Below are positions 56,730 through 64,000 of a stretch of DNA of 64,000 nucleotides, piece by piece. The stretch spans positions 5,916,349 through 5,980,348 of the forward strand of contig CP011020.1 of assembly GCA_001023535.1 (NCBI GenBank), in the 5' to 3' direction. The translations under genes and the position numbers were made by a program. Each line of letters starts with the position of its first letter. Within the stretch, counting starts at the first letter, position 1. Below the pieces are notes generated by a model. The model did not search any database. It saw nothing but the letters and a program-made list of their open reading frames with translations, and was not told the origin of the DNA. The stretch is from Pseudomonas chlororaphis. GTDB lineage: Bacteria > Pseudomonadota > Gammaproteobacteria > Pseudomonadales > Pseudomonadaceae.

Positions 56730-57227
56730 CTACAGGCGCGGTTCGATGCGCGAACGCTGGGGGTTGCTCGGCACCGGCGGACGACCGTAGCGATCATCGC
56801 CGGCCACGCCGAACGGCGGCTCATCCTCGGGCTCATCGGCGGCGGCAGCGGCTTTTGCGGAGGCCGCACGTGCCTTGCGGGCATTGGATGCGCGCTCGAT
56901 GGGCAAGCGCACCAGCGCGAAGAGCAAGTAGACGCCGAACGCGATCATGCCGTACATGAGCAGGTCGGACGCGGCCCGCCAGACGTTGTTGCCCACCTTG
57001 AACAGCACGTCCAGGGCGACAATGGCCACGGCAGGGGCAAACTTGTCCTTCACCGGGTCGACAATGGTCGGGCAGAACAGCAACACCGCCATCAGCAAGC
57101 GCAGCGGCTCGCGCAACCAGCGCCACATCCAGCGGGTCATGCGCATCCACACCAGCAGGCAGCCCAGGGCCGCGAAGGCATAGAGGCCCCAGGCGATCAG
57201 ATAGTCGTTCTCGGTCATGGTGTCCAT
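56730..57227 (-). CDS. Membrane protein of unknown function
   Basis: 165 residues with helices near 9-30, 42-75 and 89-108 (LMYGMIAFGVYLLFALV), then a charged cytosolic tail rich in Ala/Lys/Glu/Pro (ARAASAKAAAAADEPEDE...). ATG 57227 or 57218 (MTENDYLIAW) could be the start. The RBS is weak for both. It is divergent from the oligopeptidase gene. No family is recognised. Confidence 0.8.
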   Translation of the reverse strand: MDTMTENDYLIAWGLYAFAALGCLLVWMRMTRWMWRWLREPLRLLMAVLLFCPTIVDPVKDKFAPAVAIVALDVLFKVGNNVWRAASDLLMYGMIAFGVYLLFALVRLPIERASNARKARAASAKAAAAADEPEDEPPFGVAGDDRYGRPPVPSNPQRSRIEPRL

Positions 57228-57328
57228 GGCAAGGCAGGCAAAGAGGCGCTTATAGTAACGACTTTTCGCTCGTCAGGCTGCCCCGGCGTCTGCCAAGCCC
57301 CTTTTCGTACAACGTTCGAGAGCCTTCC

Positions 57329-59383
57329 ATGTCCTTATCTGCCCACGTTTCCAACGCCCCGATTGCCCGCAGGGACGCCGGGGTGGACCCGTACGCCTGG
57401 CTGCAGGAACGCGACACCGACGCGGTGCTCGACTACCTCAAGGCCGAAAACAGCTACCAGGAAGACCAACTCGCCGACCAGGCCGACCTGCGCGAGGCCC
57501 TGTTCCAGGAGATCAAGGGACGGATCCTGGAGACCGACCTGTCCCTGCCCTCGCCCTGGGGACCGTACCTGTACTACACCCGCACCACCGCCGGCGACGA
57601 ATACCCGCGCCATTACCGCTGCCCGCGTCCGGCCGACGACAGCCTGAGCGTGGACGAGAGTCGCGAACAACTGCTGCTGGACCCGAACGCGCTGGCGGGC
57701 GGCGGTTTCTTTTCCCTCGGTGCGTTCAGCATCAGCCCCGACCACCAGCGCCTGGCCTACAGCCTGGACACCACCGGCGACGAGATCTACACGCTGTTCG
57801 TCAAGGAACTGTCCAACGACAAGATCAGTGAACTGTCCTTCGAACACTGCGACGGCAGCATGACGTGGGCCAACGACAGCCTGACGCTGTTCTTCGGCGA
57901 ACTGGACGACACCCATCGCCCCCACAAGCTCTGGCGCTATCGCCTGGATGGCACCGCCGCCGAAGAAGTGTTCCACGAGCCGGATGGACGTTTCTTCCTG
58001 CACTGCTACCGTTCCAGCTCCGAGCGCCAGTTGATCCTGTCCCTGGGCAGCAAGACCACCAGCGAAGCCTGGGTGCTGGATGCCGCGCACCCGCAACAGC
58101 CTTTCACTTGCCTGGCGCCACGGCGCGAACACCACGAATACGACGTCGACCACGGCCTGCTGGATGGCCAGTGGACCTGGCTGATCCGCAGCAACCGCGA
58201 CGGCATCAACTTTGCCCTGTACCAGGCCGCGGACACCGGCGTGGCGCCGACCGAAGCCGACTGGCAGAACCTCATTCCCCACAGCGAAACGGTGATGATC
58301 GACGGCCTGAGCCTGAATGCCGAGGCGATGACCCTGAGCCTGCGCGAAGGTGGCCTGCCGATCATCGAAGTCCACCCACAGGACCTGCCGGCCTATCGCG
58401 TGCAACTGCCGGACGCCGCCTACAGCCTGCACGTGCAGAACAGCCTGGAGTTTTCCAGCCCGCGCATTCGCCTGCGTTACGAAGCCTTGAACCGCCCCGC
58501 GCAGATCCGCCAACTGGACCTGGCCAGCGGTGAGCAGGTGGTCCTCAAGCAAACCCCGGTGCTGGGGCCGTTCGATGCCGACGCCTACGTCAGCCAGCGG
58601 ATCTGGGCCACGGCCCCGGATGGCACGCAAGTTCCTATCAGCCTGGTGGTCAAGCGCGAGGCCCTCGGCCAACCGGTGCCGCTGTACCTGTACGGCTACG
58701 GCGCCTATGGCCAGAGCCTCGACCCCTGGTTTTCCCACGCACGGCTGAGTTTGCTCGATCGCGGCGTGGCGTTCGCCATCGCCCACGTACGCGGTGGCGG
58801 TGAACTGGGCGAAGCCTGGTACCGCGCCGGCAAGCAGGAGCACAAGGCCAACACTTTCAGCGACTTCATCGCCTGCGCCGAGCATTTGATCGCCAACGGT
58901 TTCACCACCGCCGAGCAGTTGGCGATCAGTGGCGGCAGCGCCGGTGGCCTGTTGATCGGCGCGGTGCTCAATCAACGCCCGGAGCTGTTCAAGGTCGCCA
59001 TTGCCGAAGTGCCGTTCGTCGATGTGCTCAACACCATGCTCGACCCGGAGCTGCCACTGACCGTCACCGAATACGACGAATGGGGCAACCCGCAGGAGCC
59101 GGACGTCTACGATCGGATCCGCGCCTACGCCCCGTACGAAAACGTCAAGGCCCAGGCATACCCGGCGCTGCTGGTCATCGCCGGCTACAACGACAGCCGC
59201 GTGCAGTACTGGGAAGCGGCCAAGTGGGTGGCGAAACTGCGCGCCACCAAGACCGACGACAACCCCTTGCTGCTCAAGACCGAACTGGGCGCAGGCCACG
59301 GTGGCATGAGCGGGCGCTACCAGGGATTGCGTGACGTAGCCCTCGAATATGCATTTGTCTTGAAGGTTTTGGGTGTGGTCTGA
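57329..59383 (+). CDS. Oligopeptidase B (S9A serine peptidase)
   Basis: 684 residues: an N-terminal seven-bladed propeller domain and a C-terminal alpha/beta-hydrolase domain. Nucleophile Ser537 lies in GGSAGG, Asp in GYNDSRVQYWE (about 622) and His657 in GAGHGG. The signature YGYGAYGQS, then HVRGGGELGEAWYRAGK, matches oligopeptidase B, which cuts short peptides after Arg/Lys. No signal peptide, so it is cytosolic. Confidence 0.94.
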   Translation: MSLSAHVSNAPIARRDAGVDPYAWLQERDTDAVLDYLKAENSYQEDQLADQADLREALFQEIKGRILETDLSLPSPWGPYLYYTRTTAGDEYPRHYRCPRPADDSLSVDESREQLLLDPNALAGGGFFSLGAFSISPDHQRLAYSLDTTGDEIYTLFVKELSNDKISELSFEHCDGSMTWANDSLTLFFGELDDTHRPHKLWRYRLDGTAAEEVFHEPDGRFFLHCYRSSSERQLILSLGSKTTSEAWVLDAAHPQQPFTCLAPRREHHEYDVDHGLLDGQWTWLIRSNRDGINFALYQAADTGVAPTEADWQNLIPHSETVMIDGLSLNAEAMTLSLREGGLPIIEVHPQDLPAYRVQLPDAAYSLHVQNSLEFSSPRIRLRYEALNRPAQIRQLDLASGEQVVLKQTPVLGPFDADAYVSQRIWATAPDGTQVPISLVVKREALGQPVPLYLYGYGAYGQSLDPWFSHARLSLLDRGVAFAIAHVRGGGELGEAWYRAGKQEHKANTFSDFIACAEHLIANGFTTAEQLAISGGSAGGLLIGAVLNQRPELFKVAIAEVPFVDVLNTMLDPELPLTVTEYDEWGNPQEPDVYDRIRAYAPYENVKAQAYPALLVIAGYNDSRVQYWEAAKWVAKLRATKTDDNPLLLKTELGAGHGGMSGRYQGLRDVALEYAFVLKVLGVV

Positions 59384-59444
59384 GGAACTCTATGGGATGG
59401 CCGGGTCTTAGCTCCATGCGCTGGGCATCCCAGATCAAATAATT

Positions 59445-59470
59445 GTGGGAGCGAGCTTGCTCGCTCCCAC
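59445..59470. repeat. Single perfect REP palindrome
   Basis: Two 12-bp arms GTGGGAGCGAGC/GCTCGCTCCCAC around TT, directly after the oligopeptidase gene. Unlike the other sites it is one compact hairpin and could act as a terminator stem, though no T-tract follows closely. Confidence 0.85.
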
Positions 59471-59526
59471 AAGGGTTCTTCTTCAATCCAAACCCGTAGC
59501 AGACACAAGAAAAAGACCGTGAAGAC

Positions 59527-60000
59527 ATGTCAGAACCGACCTTACTGAACAAAGAAATCCGCGACTGGCTGATGGACTGCGGCCTGTTCGACCAATTGCA
59601 GCCTGCCGACTTCGCGGCGGCGTCGGGCTATTTCAGCATCAGCGCCATCGCCGAGGGCGAGGCGATCTTCCGAGAGGGTGATGCGGGCAGTTTCATGTGC
59701 ATCATCCACACCGGCCAGGTGGCCGTGCAGAAAACCGGCCCCGACGGCCAACCCGTGACCATCGCCACCTTGCGCAGTGGCCGGGCGTTCGGGGAAATGG
59801 CCGTGCTGGACGGCGAGCGGCGCTCGGCCAGTTGCATCGCGGCCAGCCCCTGCCAGTTGCTGAACCTGGGCAAGGACTCCCTGGAAAAAATGCTCAACGA
59901 CGCCCCCAAGATCGCCGCCAAGATCATCCGCGCCCTCGCTGTGTCCCTGTCCAAGCGCCTGCGCATGGCCGATGGACAGCTGCTGTCGCAGCAGGTCTGA
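59527..60000 (+). CDS. Cyclic-nucleotide-binding domain protein
   Basis: 157 residues. One cNMP-binding domain with EGEAIFREGDAGSFMCIIHTGQVAV and the phosphate-binding cassette FGEMAVLDGERRSASCIA, whose Glu and Arg-Arg-Ser are intact, so it likely binds a cyclic nucleotide. No DNA-binding or catalytic domain follows, so it would act by protein contact. RBS before ATG 59527 is weak. Confidence 0.9.
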   Translation: MSEPTLLNKEIRDWLMDCGLFDQLQPADFAAASGYFSISAIAEGEAIFREGDAGSFMCIIHTGQVAVQKTGPDGQPVTIATLRSGRAFGEMAVLDGERRSASCIAASPCQLLNLGKDSLEKMLNDAPKIAAKIIRALAVSLSKRLRMADGQLLSQQV

Positions 60001-60018
60001 CGGCCAACCACAATCGGC

Positions 60019-60106
60019 GTGGGAGCGGGCTTGCTCGCGAAAGCGGAGTGTCAAACAACATTGATGTCGACTGACACTCCGCTTTCGCGAGCAAGCCCGC
60101 TCCCAC
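60019..60106. repeat. REP palindrome pair, GTGGGAGCGGGC type
   Basis: Long mirrored copies sharing extra inner sequence (GCGAAAGCGGAGTGTCA and its reverse), so the whole 88 bp can fold as one hairpin (REPIN-like). Between convergent genes. Confidence 0.88.
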
Positions 60107-60131
60107 AGGGCCCGTCATTCACCTATCAGGT

Positions 60132-60422
60132 TCATCCCCCCGGCGACTTGGCCTTCGGCGCTTGCGACTCCATGCCCGGTAGCGGTTGGTCCTTGGGCGG
60201 GTGGGGCATTTCGATCGGCGGCAGCAAAGGCGGCCCGGCGCTTCCGGGGCCGGTCTTGGGTAGGCCGCTGGGCGCGACCGGCGGGTACGGCAGGGGCGTG
60301 GCGGTGCCGGGCGAACCGGGGATGCTCGGCGGGTTGACCGGAATCGTCGGCTGCTGGGCCTGCGCGCAACTCATCGAGCACACCGCCAGGACAATGGCCG
60401 GTAGAATGATGCACTTCATCAA
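60132..60422 (-). CDS. Pro/Gly-rich secreted protein
   Basis: 96 residues: a signal peptide (MMKCIILPAIVLAVCSMSCAQA) and a mature part almost free of helix formers, rich in Pro/Gly/Ser (PVNPPSIPGSPG, PLPYPPVAPSGLPKTGPG). It is probably an unstructured periplasmic or surface polypeptide. ATG 60419, one codon in, is equally possible. Function unknown. Confidence 0.65.
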   Translation of the reverse strand: MMKCIILPAIVLAVCSMSCAQAQQPTIPVNPPSIPGSPGTATPLPYPPVAPSGLPKTGPGSAGPPLLPPIEMPHPPKDQPLPGMESQAPKAKSPGG

Positions 60423-60543
60423 TGGCTCCGTGGCGACTGTTGCCTTCAGGCTAGACCCAGGAGGCCTGTGTGGCTAATGGATGCACTGGAATTAACCGCA
60501 CAGCCCGCTGGCACACCGGTCCACCCTCCCTCATGAGACTTCC

Positions 60544-61230
60544 ATGAAACGTTTCGTTCTGCTCGACACCACCCCCATCCCGGCCAACGGCGGCGCCTTG
60601 TGCCTGTTCGAGTACGGCGAAGACTTCGTCATCAAGATCCAGGGCGGTGACGGCGGCCAGTTGATGAACACGCGCATGCACGGTTCCGAGGATGCCCTGG
60701 CCGAGATCCCTTGCCGCAAGGTCGCCGGCCGGCCCGGTTCACGAGTGTTGATTGGCGGCCTTGGCATGGGTTTCACCCTCGCCTCGGCCCTCAAGCACCT
60801 GGGCAAGCAGGCCGAAGTGGTGGTGGCCGAGCTGGTGCCCGGCGTGGTGGAGTGGAATCGCGGCCCCCTGGGTGAAAAGGCTGGGCGGCCGCTGTCGGAC
60901 CCGCGCACCGTCATCCGCCTTGAAGACGTGGCCAAGGTCCTGCAGGCCGAACCCCAAGGGTTCGACGCGATCATGCTCGATGTCGACAACGGTCCCGAAG
61001 GCCTGACCCAGAAAGCCAACAGTTGGCTGTATTCGGCTGCCGGCCTGGCCGCCTGCGCCAAGGCGCTGCGCCCCAAGGGCGTGCTGGCGGTGTGGTCGGC
61101 CAGCGCTGACCGGCAGTTTTCCGACAAACTGAAAAAAGCCGGCTTCAAGGCCGAGGAAGTGCAAGTGTTCGCCCACGGCAACAAAGGCACCCGCCACACC
61201 ATCTGGATTGCCGAGAAGCTCAAGGGCTGA
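60544..61230 (+). CDS. Spermidine-synthase-like methyltransferase-fold protein
   Basis: 228 residues. A Rossmann core with RVLIGGLGMGFTLASALKHLG (nucleotide loop, about 66-86), EVVVAELVPGVVEWNRGPLG and FDAIMLDVDNGPEGLTQ resembles spermidine synthases, but the N-terminal beta domain is reduced. It may be a related transferase without polyamine activity. It stands alone. Confidence 0.85.
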   Translation: MKRFVLLDTTPIPANGGALCLFEYGEDFVIKIQGGDGGQLMNTRMHGSEDALAEIPCRKVAGRPGSRVLIGGLGMGFTLASALKHLGKQAEVVVAELVPGVVEWNRGPLGEKAGRPLSDPRTVIRLEDVAKVLQAEPQGFDAIMLDVDNGPEGLTQKANSWLYSAAGLAACAKALRPKGVLAVWSASADRQFSDKLKKAGFKAEEVQVFAHGNKGTRHTIWIAEKLKG

Positions 61231-61277
61231 GCTAAACTGCATTCAACCGTCATTTGTCTTTTCTACAAGGTGAACCC

Positions 61278-61652
61278 ATGAGTTCGTCAACGCCACCGTC
61301 CAACACCGCCAAGCTGGACCGCATCCTCGCCGACGCCCAGCGCGACCGTGAAATGGGCTACCGCGACAAGGCCCTGAAAATGTACCCCCACGTCTGCGGC
61401 CGCTGCGCCCGTGAGTTTTCCGGCAAGCGCCTGAGCGAGCTGACCGTTCACCACCGCGACCACAACCACGACAACAACCCGCAGGACGGTTCCAACTGGG
61501 AACTGCTGTGCCTGTACTGCCACGACAACGAGCACTCGCGCTACACCGACCAGCAGTACTTCGGCGACGGCTCCCTCAGCACGCCGAAAATCGCCAAGGC
61601 GACCCACAACCCCTTCGCCGCGCTGGCTGGGTTGATGAAGAAGGACGAGTGA
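61278..61652 (+). CDS. YajD-family HNH nuclease
   Basis: 124 residues. Zinc cysteines CGRC (about 42-45) and CLYC, with the HNH core ELTVHHRDHNHDNNPQDGSNWELLCLYCHDNEH. YajD-like HNH proteins are small conserved nucleases of unknown target. ATG 61278 with AAGGTG upstream is preferred over the frame start at 61254. Confidence 0.9.
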   Translation: MSSSTPPSNTAKLDRILADAQRDREMGYRDKALKMYPHVCGRCAREFSGKRLSELTVHHRDHNHDNNPQDGSNWELLCLYCHDNEHSRYTDQQYFGDGSLSTPKIAKATHNPFAALAGLMKKDE

Positions 61653-61697
61653 TCGGCACAGTCCTGAACCAGCCTCTTCAGGGGCTGTCAGGGCCTC

Positions 61698-61795
61698 TTC
61701 GCGAGCAAGCTCGCTCCCACAGGGGGCTATCGGCGTACGTGAGCTTTTGTGTACGCCTCGATCCACTGTGGGAGCGAGCTTGCTCGCGAAAGCGG
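61698..61795. repeat. REP palindrome pair, GTGGGAGCGAGC type
   Basis: Inward copies CGCGAGCAAGCTCGCTCCC and GTGGGAGCGAGCTTGCTC in the 229-bp gap before the methyltransferase gene. Confidence 0.85.
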
Positions 61796-61881
61796 TCCGA
61801 CAGTCACCGCCAATCTCGAAACTGCCGCCCCTCCCCCATTCCCCGTATAATCTCGCCTTTTTCCCCAAAGGCACCCCGCCC

Positions 61882-62352
61882 GTGGCCAACAAACGCTACA
61901 GCTGCATCGGTCTGTTCAACCCCAAGTCACCGGAAAACGTCGGTTCGGTCATGCGCGCCGCCGGCTGCTACGGCGTGGCGTCGGTGTTCTACACCGGCAA
62001 GCGCTACGAGCGCGCCGCCGACTTCGTCACCGACACCAAGAAAGTCCACTACGACATTCCACTGATCGGCATCGACGACCTGAAGAAAATCCTGCCTCTG
62101 GGCTGCGTACCGGTGGCCGTGGAACTGGTGGAAGGCGCCCGTCCGCTGCCCGAATACACCCACCCGGACCGGGCCCTGTACATCTTCGGCCCCGAAGACG
62201 GCTCGCTGGACAAGGACATCCGCGACTGGTGCGAAGACGTGGTGTACATCCCGACCACGGGCTGCATGAACCTGGCCGCCACCGTCAACGTCGTGCTGTA
62301 CGACCGCATGGCCAAAGGCAACAACACCCGCTCCGGTCCGCAATTCCGCTGA
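61882..62352 (+). CDS. TrmH/SpoU-type RNA methyltransferase
   Basis: 156 residues from GTG 61882 (VANKRYSCIGLFNPKSPENV). SPOUT knot motifs NPKSPENVGSVMRAAGCYG (motif 1), LYIFGPEDGSLDKDI (motif 2) and IPTTGCMNLAATVNVVLYDRM (motif 3) indicate a SAM-dependent 2'-O-ribose methyltransferase of tRNA or rRNA. The target position is not predictable. In-frame codons back to 61747 run through the REP sequence and are rejected. Confidence 0.9.
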   Translation: MANKRYSCIGLFNPKSPENVGSVMRAAGCYGVASVFYTGKRYERAADFVTDTKKVHYDIPLIGIDDLKKILPLGCVPVAVELVEGARPLPEYTHPDRALYIFGPEDGSLDKDIRDWCEDVVYIPTTGCMNLAATVNVVLYDRMAKGNNTRSGPQFR

Positions 62353-62429
62353 CCGGCGTCAAATCCGATTGAACAAGGCAAACGCTCGGGCAGTCAGCTT
62401 TATACCAATCCCCACACTGGAGACAGATC

Positions 62430-62807
62430 ATGAGCGATAACAATCCATTCGAGCCGATTCAGAGCACCCCTTTCCAATCCCACCCGCGGCAGAACGTGCA
62501 CGGCTGGGAGCGCATCGGCTCGCTGGCCGGTGGGGTGCTGATGATGGGCAAGGGCTTGCGCCGTGGCGGGGTGATCGGGCTGGCTCAACTGGCCATTGGC
62601 GGCATGGCACTGGCGCGGGGCATCACCGGGCATTGCTCGGCCAAGTCGCTGTTGGAAAAAAATCGCCAGAACCTCGACAACGCCCGGGCCCGGATTGAAC
62701 AGGCCGGCGAGGAGCTGAGCCGCATGAAGGCCAACGCCGAAGCGGCGACGAGCACGGCTACGGTGACGGGGAATGATTCGCTGGTTTCGCCCAAAGCCGG
62801 GCTCTGA
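62430..62807 (+). CDS. DUF2892-type small membrane protein
   Basis: 125 residues with the DUF2892-like block NVHGWERIGSLAGGVLMMGKGLRRGGVIGLAQLAIGGMALARGITGHC (two short hydrophobic helices), then a coiled-coil tail (LEKNRQNLDNARARIEQAGEEL). GGAGA precedes ATG 62430. Function unknown. Confidence 0.82.
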   Translation: MSDNNPFEPIQSTPFQSHPRQNVHGWERIGSLAGGVLMMGKGLRRGGVIGLAQLAIGGMALARGITGHCSAKSLLEKNRQNLDNARARIEQAGEELSRMKANAEAATSTATVTGNDSLVSPKAGL

Positions 62808-62835
62808 TCTTTTGCGCCGGGGCTGATGGCCCCAC

Positions 62836-62926
62836 CGCGAGCAGGCTCGCGCCTACAGTGTCTCGGCCACAAGACCGCAGAACACCGTTGATCCCCTGAG
62901 GGAACGAGCCAGCTCGCGAAAGCGCC
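62836..62926. repeat. Decayed REP pair
   Basis: Degenerate copies (CGCGAGCAGGCTCGCGCC and AACGAGCCAGCTCGCG) between convergent genes. Arms are still partly palindromic. Confidence 0.6.
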
Positions 62927-62927
62927 G

Positions 62928-64000
62928 TCACTGAAGCAAGCGGTTATCCAGGACGGTGGAAGCGCCCTCCAGGATGCTTTCGCTGAGCTGCACGAACTCC
63001 TCGGTATCGACCGTTTCCAGGCGCATCGCCCCTTGCAGCACATCGTCCAGCGAACGCTTGTTGCGGGTTTTCAGGCGGATCTCGCGGTCCAGTTCCTGCA
63101 ACAGCAGGACCGCTTTGGCCACCATCGCGGGGCTGATCTGCTCGCCGCGCAAGCTCATGACACCACGGCTGTCCCGGGCGAGCCGGGCATTGAGGGCCTC
63201 GTAGCGCTCGTCGCTCATGCCGCCGGCGCGACGCAGCAGTTCGATGGCGTAGAACTCCGTCAGCCCCTCGCTGATCCAGTCGCTGCGATCCCGGTCGTTG
63301 ACCCGTGCCAGGACCTGCATCAACTCTCGCAACAACGGGCTGCTGCCCCGCTCGCTCACCAGGGGTGGACGGCTGTGCAGGTAGATCGATTCGTGGGCCC
63401 CCTGGGCACCGCGCCATAACGGATCGCCCGCGCCGACGATCAGCAGCTTGGCAGGATGGCGCGGCACCACCGCCTGCACCTGCGGCCAGACAAACGTCAA
63501 CAGGGTCAACACATCCATCCGGCGCATGCCCTGGCCTTGAGGCGAGGCCACCGTCACTTCGGTTTCCCCCAGGCGTGTGCGGCGGCTGCCGAGTTTGCCG
63601 GCGAGCATCCAGCCGGTGGGGCGGTCGAAAAGGCGCGAGGGGTTGTCGATGCGAAAACGTTGTTTGCCGATGCGCGGCCACGGCGTCTCGATGCTTTTCC
63701 AGCCGTCGGGCAACTCGACTTCCAGGCGCGCGACCAATTCGACACCGTCCTGCTGGTCGAGCTTGGCCGACGGCACCAGGTCGTCGCCGCGAAACAGGGC
63801 CCAGGTCGGAGTCATGCGGGTTTCGAAGGTGCCATTCTTGCGCGTATGGCTGATGCGCACCCGGTAGCTCAGGCTGGCCTTGTCGGCTGTCGGCCGCCAG
63901 ACACCCCGGGCGTGCTTGCCGGGGGTCAGTTGCCACTGGCCGTCGGCCTTGAAATCACTGTAGCGGCTGCCGTCGTCGAGGTCGAAATCCAGGCTGCGCA
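62928..64000 (-). CDS. Gluzincin-like (M61/M1-type) protein lacking the HExxH motif, 5' end outside the window
   Basis: At least 356 codons, open to the right edge. A beta-rich N-terminal part (YRVRISHTRKNGTFETR, WKSIETPWPRIGKQRF) precedes a helical domain with DWISEGLTEFYAIELLRRAGG, which matches the downstream Glu-helix of M1/M61 metallopeptidases (W-x-x-E-G-x-x-x-Y). Where HExxH should precede it the sequence reads LLRELMQVLA, so both zinc His are replaced by Arg and Gln. It is therefore probably a non-catalytic relative. The signal sequence, if any, is outside the window. Confidence 0.75.
   Translation of the reverse strand, partial: RSLDFDLDDGSRYSDFKADGQWQLTPGKHARGVWRPTADKASLSYRVRISHTRKNGTFETRMTPTWALFRGDDLVPSAKLDQQDGVELVARLEVELPDGWKSIETPWPRIGKQRFRIDNPSRLFDRPTGWMLAGKLGSRRTRLGETEVTVASPQGQGMRRMDVLTLLTFVWPQVQAVVPRHPAKLLIVGAGDPLWRGAQGAHESIYLHSRPPLVSERGSSPLLRELMQVLARVNDRDRSDWISEGLTEFYAIELLRRAGGMSDERYEALNARLARDSRGVMSLRGEQISPAMVAKAVLLLQELDREIRLKTRNKRSLDDVLQGAMRLETVDTEEFVQLSESILEGASTVLDNRLLQ

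Noticed and set aside
57335..59299. 654-codon frame opposite the oligopeptidase gene, and 470-codon frame opposite the ABC exporter (29227-30639)
   Set aside because: High-GC shadows of well-identified genes. No family motifs.
22097..61795. REP pairs as possible CRISPR arrays
   Set aside because: Only two mirrored copies per site, palindromic, with no regular spacers or cas genes.
61747..61881. N-terminal extension of the methyltransferase
   Set aside because: It would translate a REP palindrome. The family N-terminus begins at GTG 61882.

Overview
The window is chromosomal DNA of a Pseudomonas, most likely of the P. fluorescens species complex. This rests on the high GC and codon use, two families of fluorescent-pseudomonad REP palindromes in most intergenic gaps (GTGGCGAGGGAGCTTG... 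and GTGGGAGCGGGCTTGC...), and housekeeping genes that read as Pseudomonas orthologues (hrpA, aceK, cysK, lpxO, pxpABC, azoR). No rRNA, tRNA or CRISPR array was found.

Region 1 (1-18.6 kb) is accessory and concerned with interbacterial competition. A two-partner secretion / contact-dependent inhibition locus runs leftward: a strong sigma70-like promoter, the transporter cdiB, a 4.4-kb-codon cdiA exoprotein, and an immunity-like gene 2 nt after cdiA. Beyond it lie AT-rich remains of two more toxin/immunity modules: a toxin tail with a coupled immunity-like gene, and a headless YwqJ-type deaminase toxin with its own partner gene. These are separated by a REP-associated tyrosine transposase (RAYT), deleted copies of it and its GGGGACAGATTTATTTTCC-type repeats. 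An IS4-family transposase runs off the left edge, and a 41-bp inverted repeat encloses the deaminase module.

Region 2 (18.6-32.3 kb) carries ordinary genes: a DEAD-box helicase, an MscS-type channel, EamA transporters, azoR, a LysR regulator, a hydrolase, a periplasmic cyclophilin, an ABC exporter and a FemAB/GNAT-like protein. It is interrupted at 23.3-25.5 kb by an ISL3-family element. Its middle has been replaced by the 3' parts of two convergent chromosomal genes, yet it keeps both terminal repeats and an 8-bp target duplication lying in the T-tract of the azoR terminator.

Region 3 (32.3-34.5 kb) holds two tandem short RHS-core proteins with AT-rich variable C-termini and no evident immunity gene.

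Region 4 (34.6-64 kb) is core genome: a phosphate-selective porin behind a Pho-box-like site, an ECF sigma/anti-sigma pair, a FabH-like synthase, hrpA, aceK, an EamA transporter, lpxO, cysK, a DUF748 protein, a MoxR/VWA pair, an MFS-pxpABC operon for 5-oxoproline, a DUF2937 protein, a glutamine amidotransferase, oligopeptidase B, a cyclic-nucleotide-binding protein, a spermidine-synthase-like protein, a YajD-type HNH protein, a SpoU-type methyltransferase, and a degenerate gluzincin-like protein that runs off the right edge.
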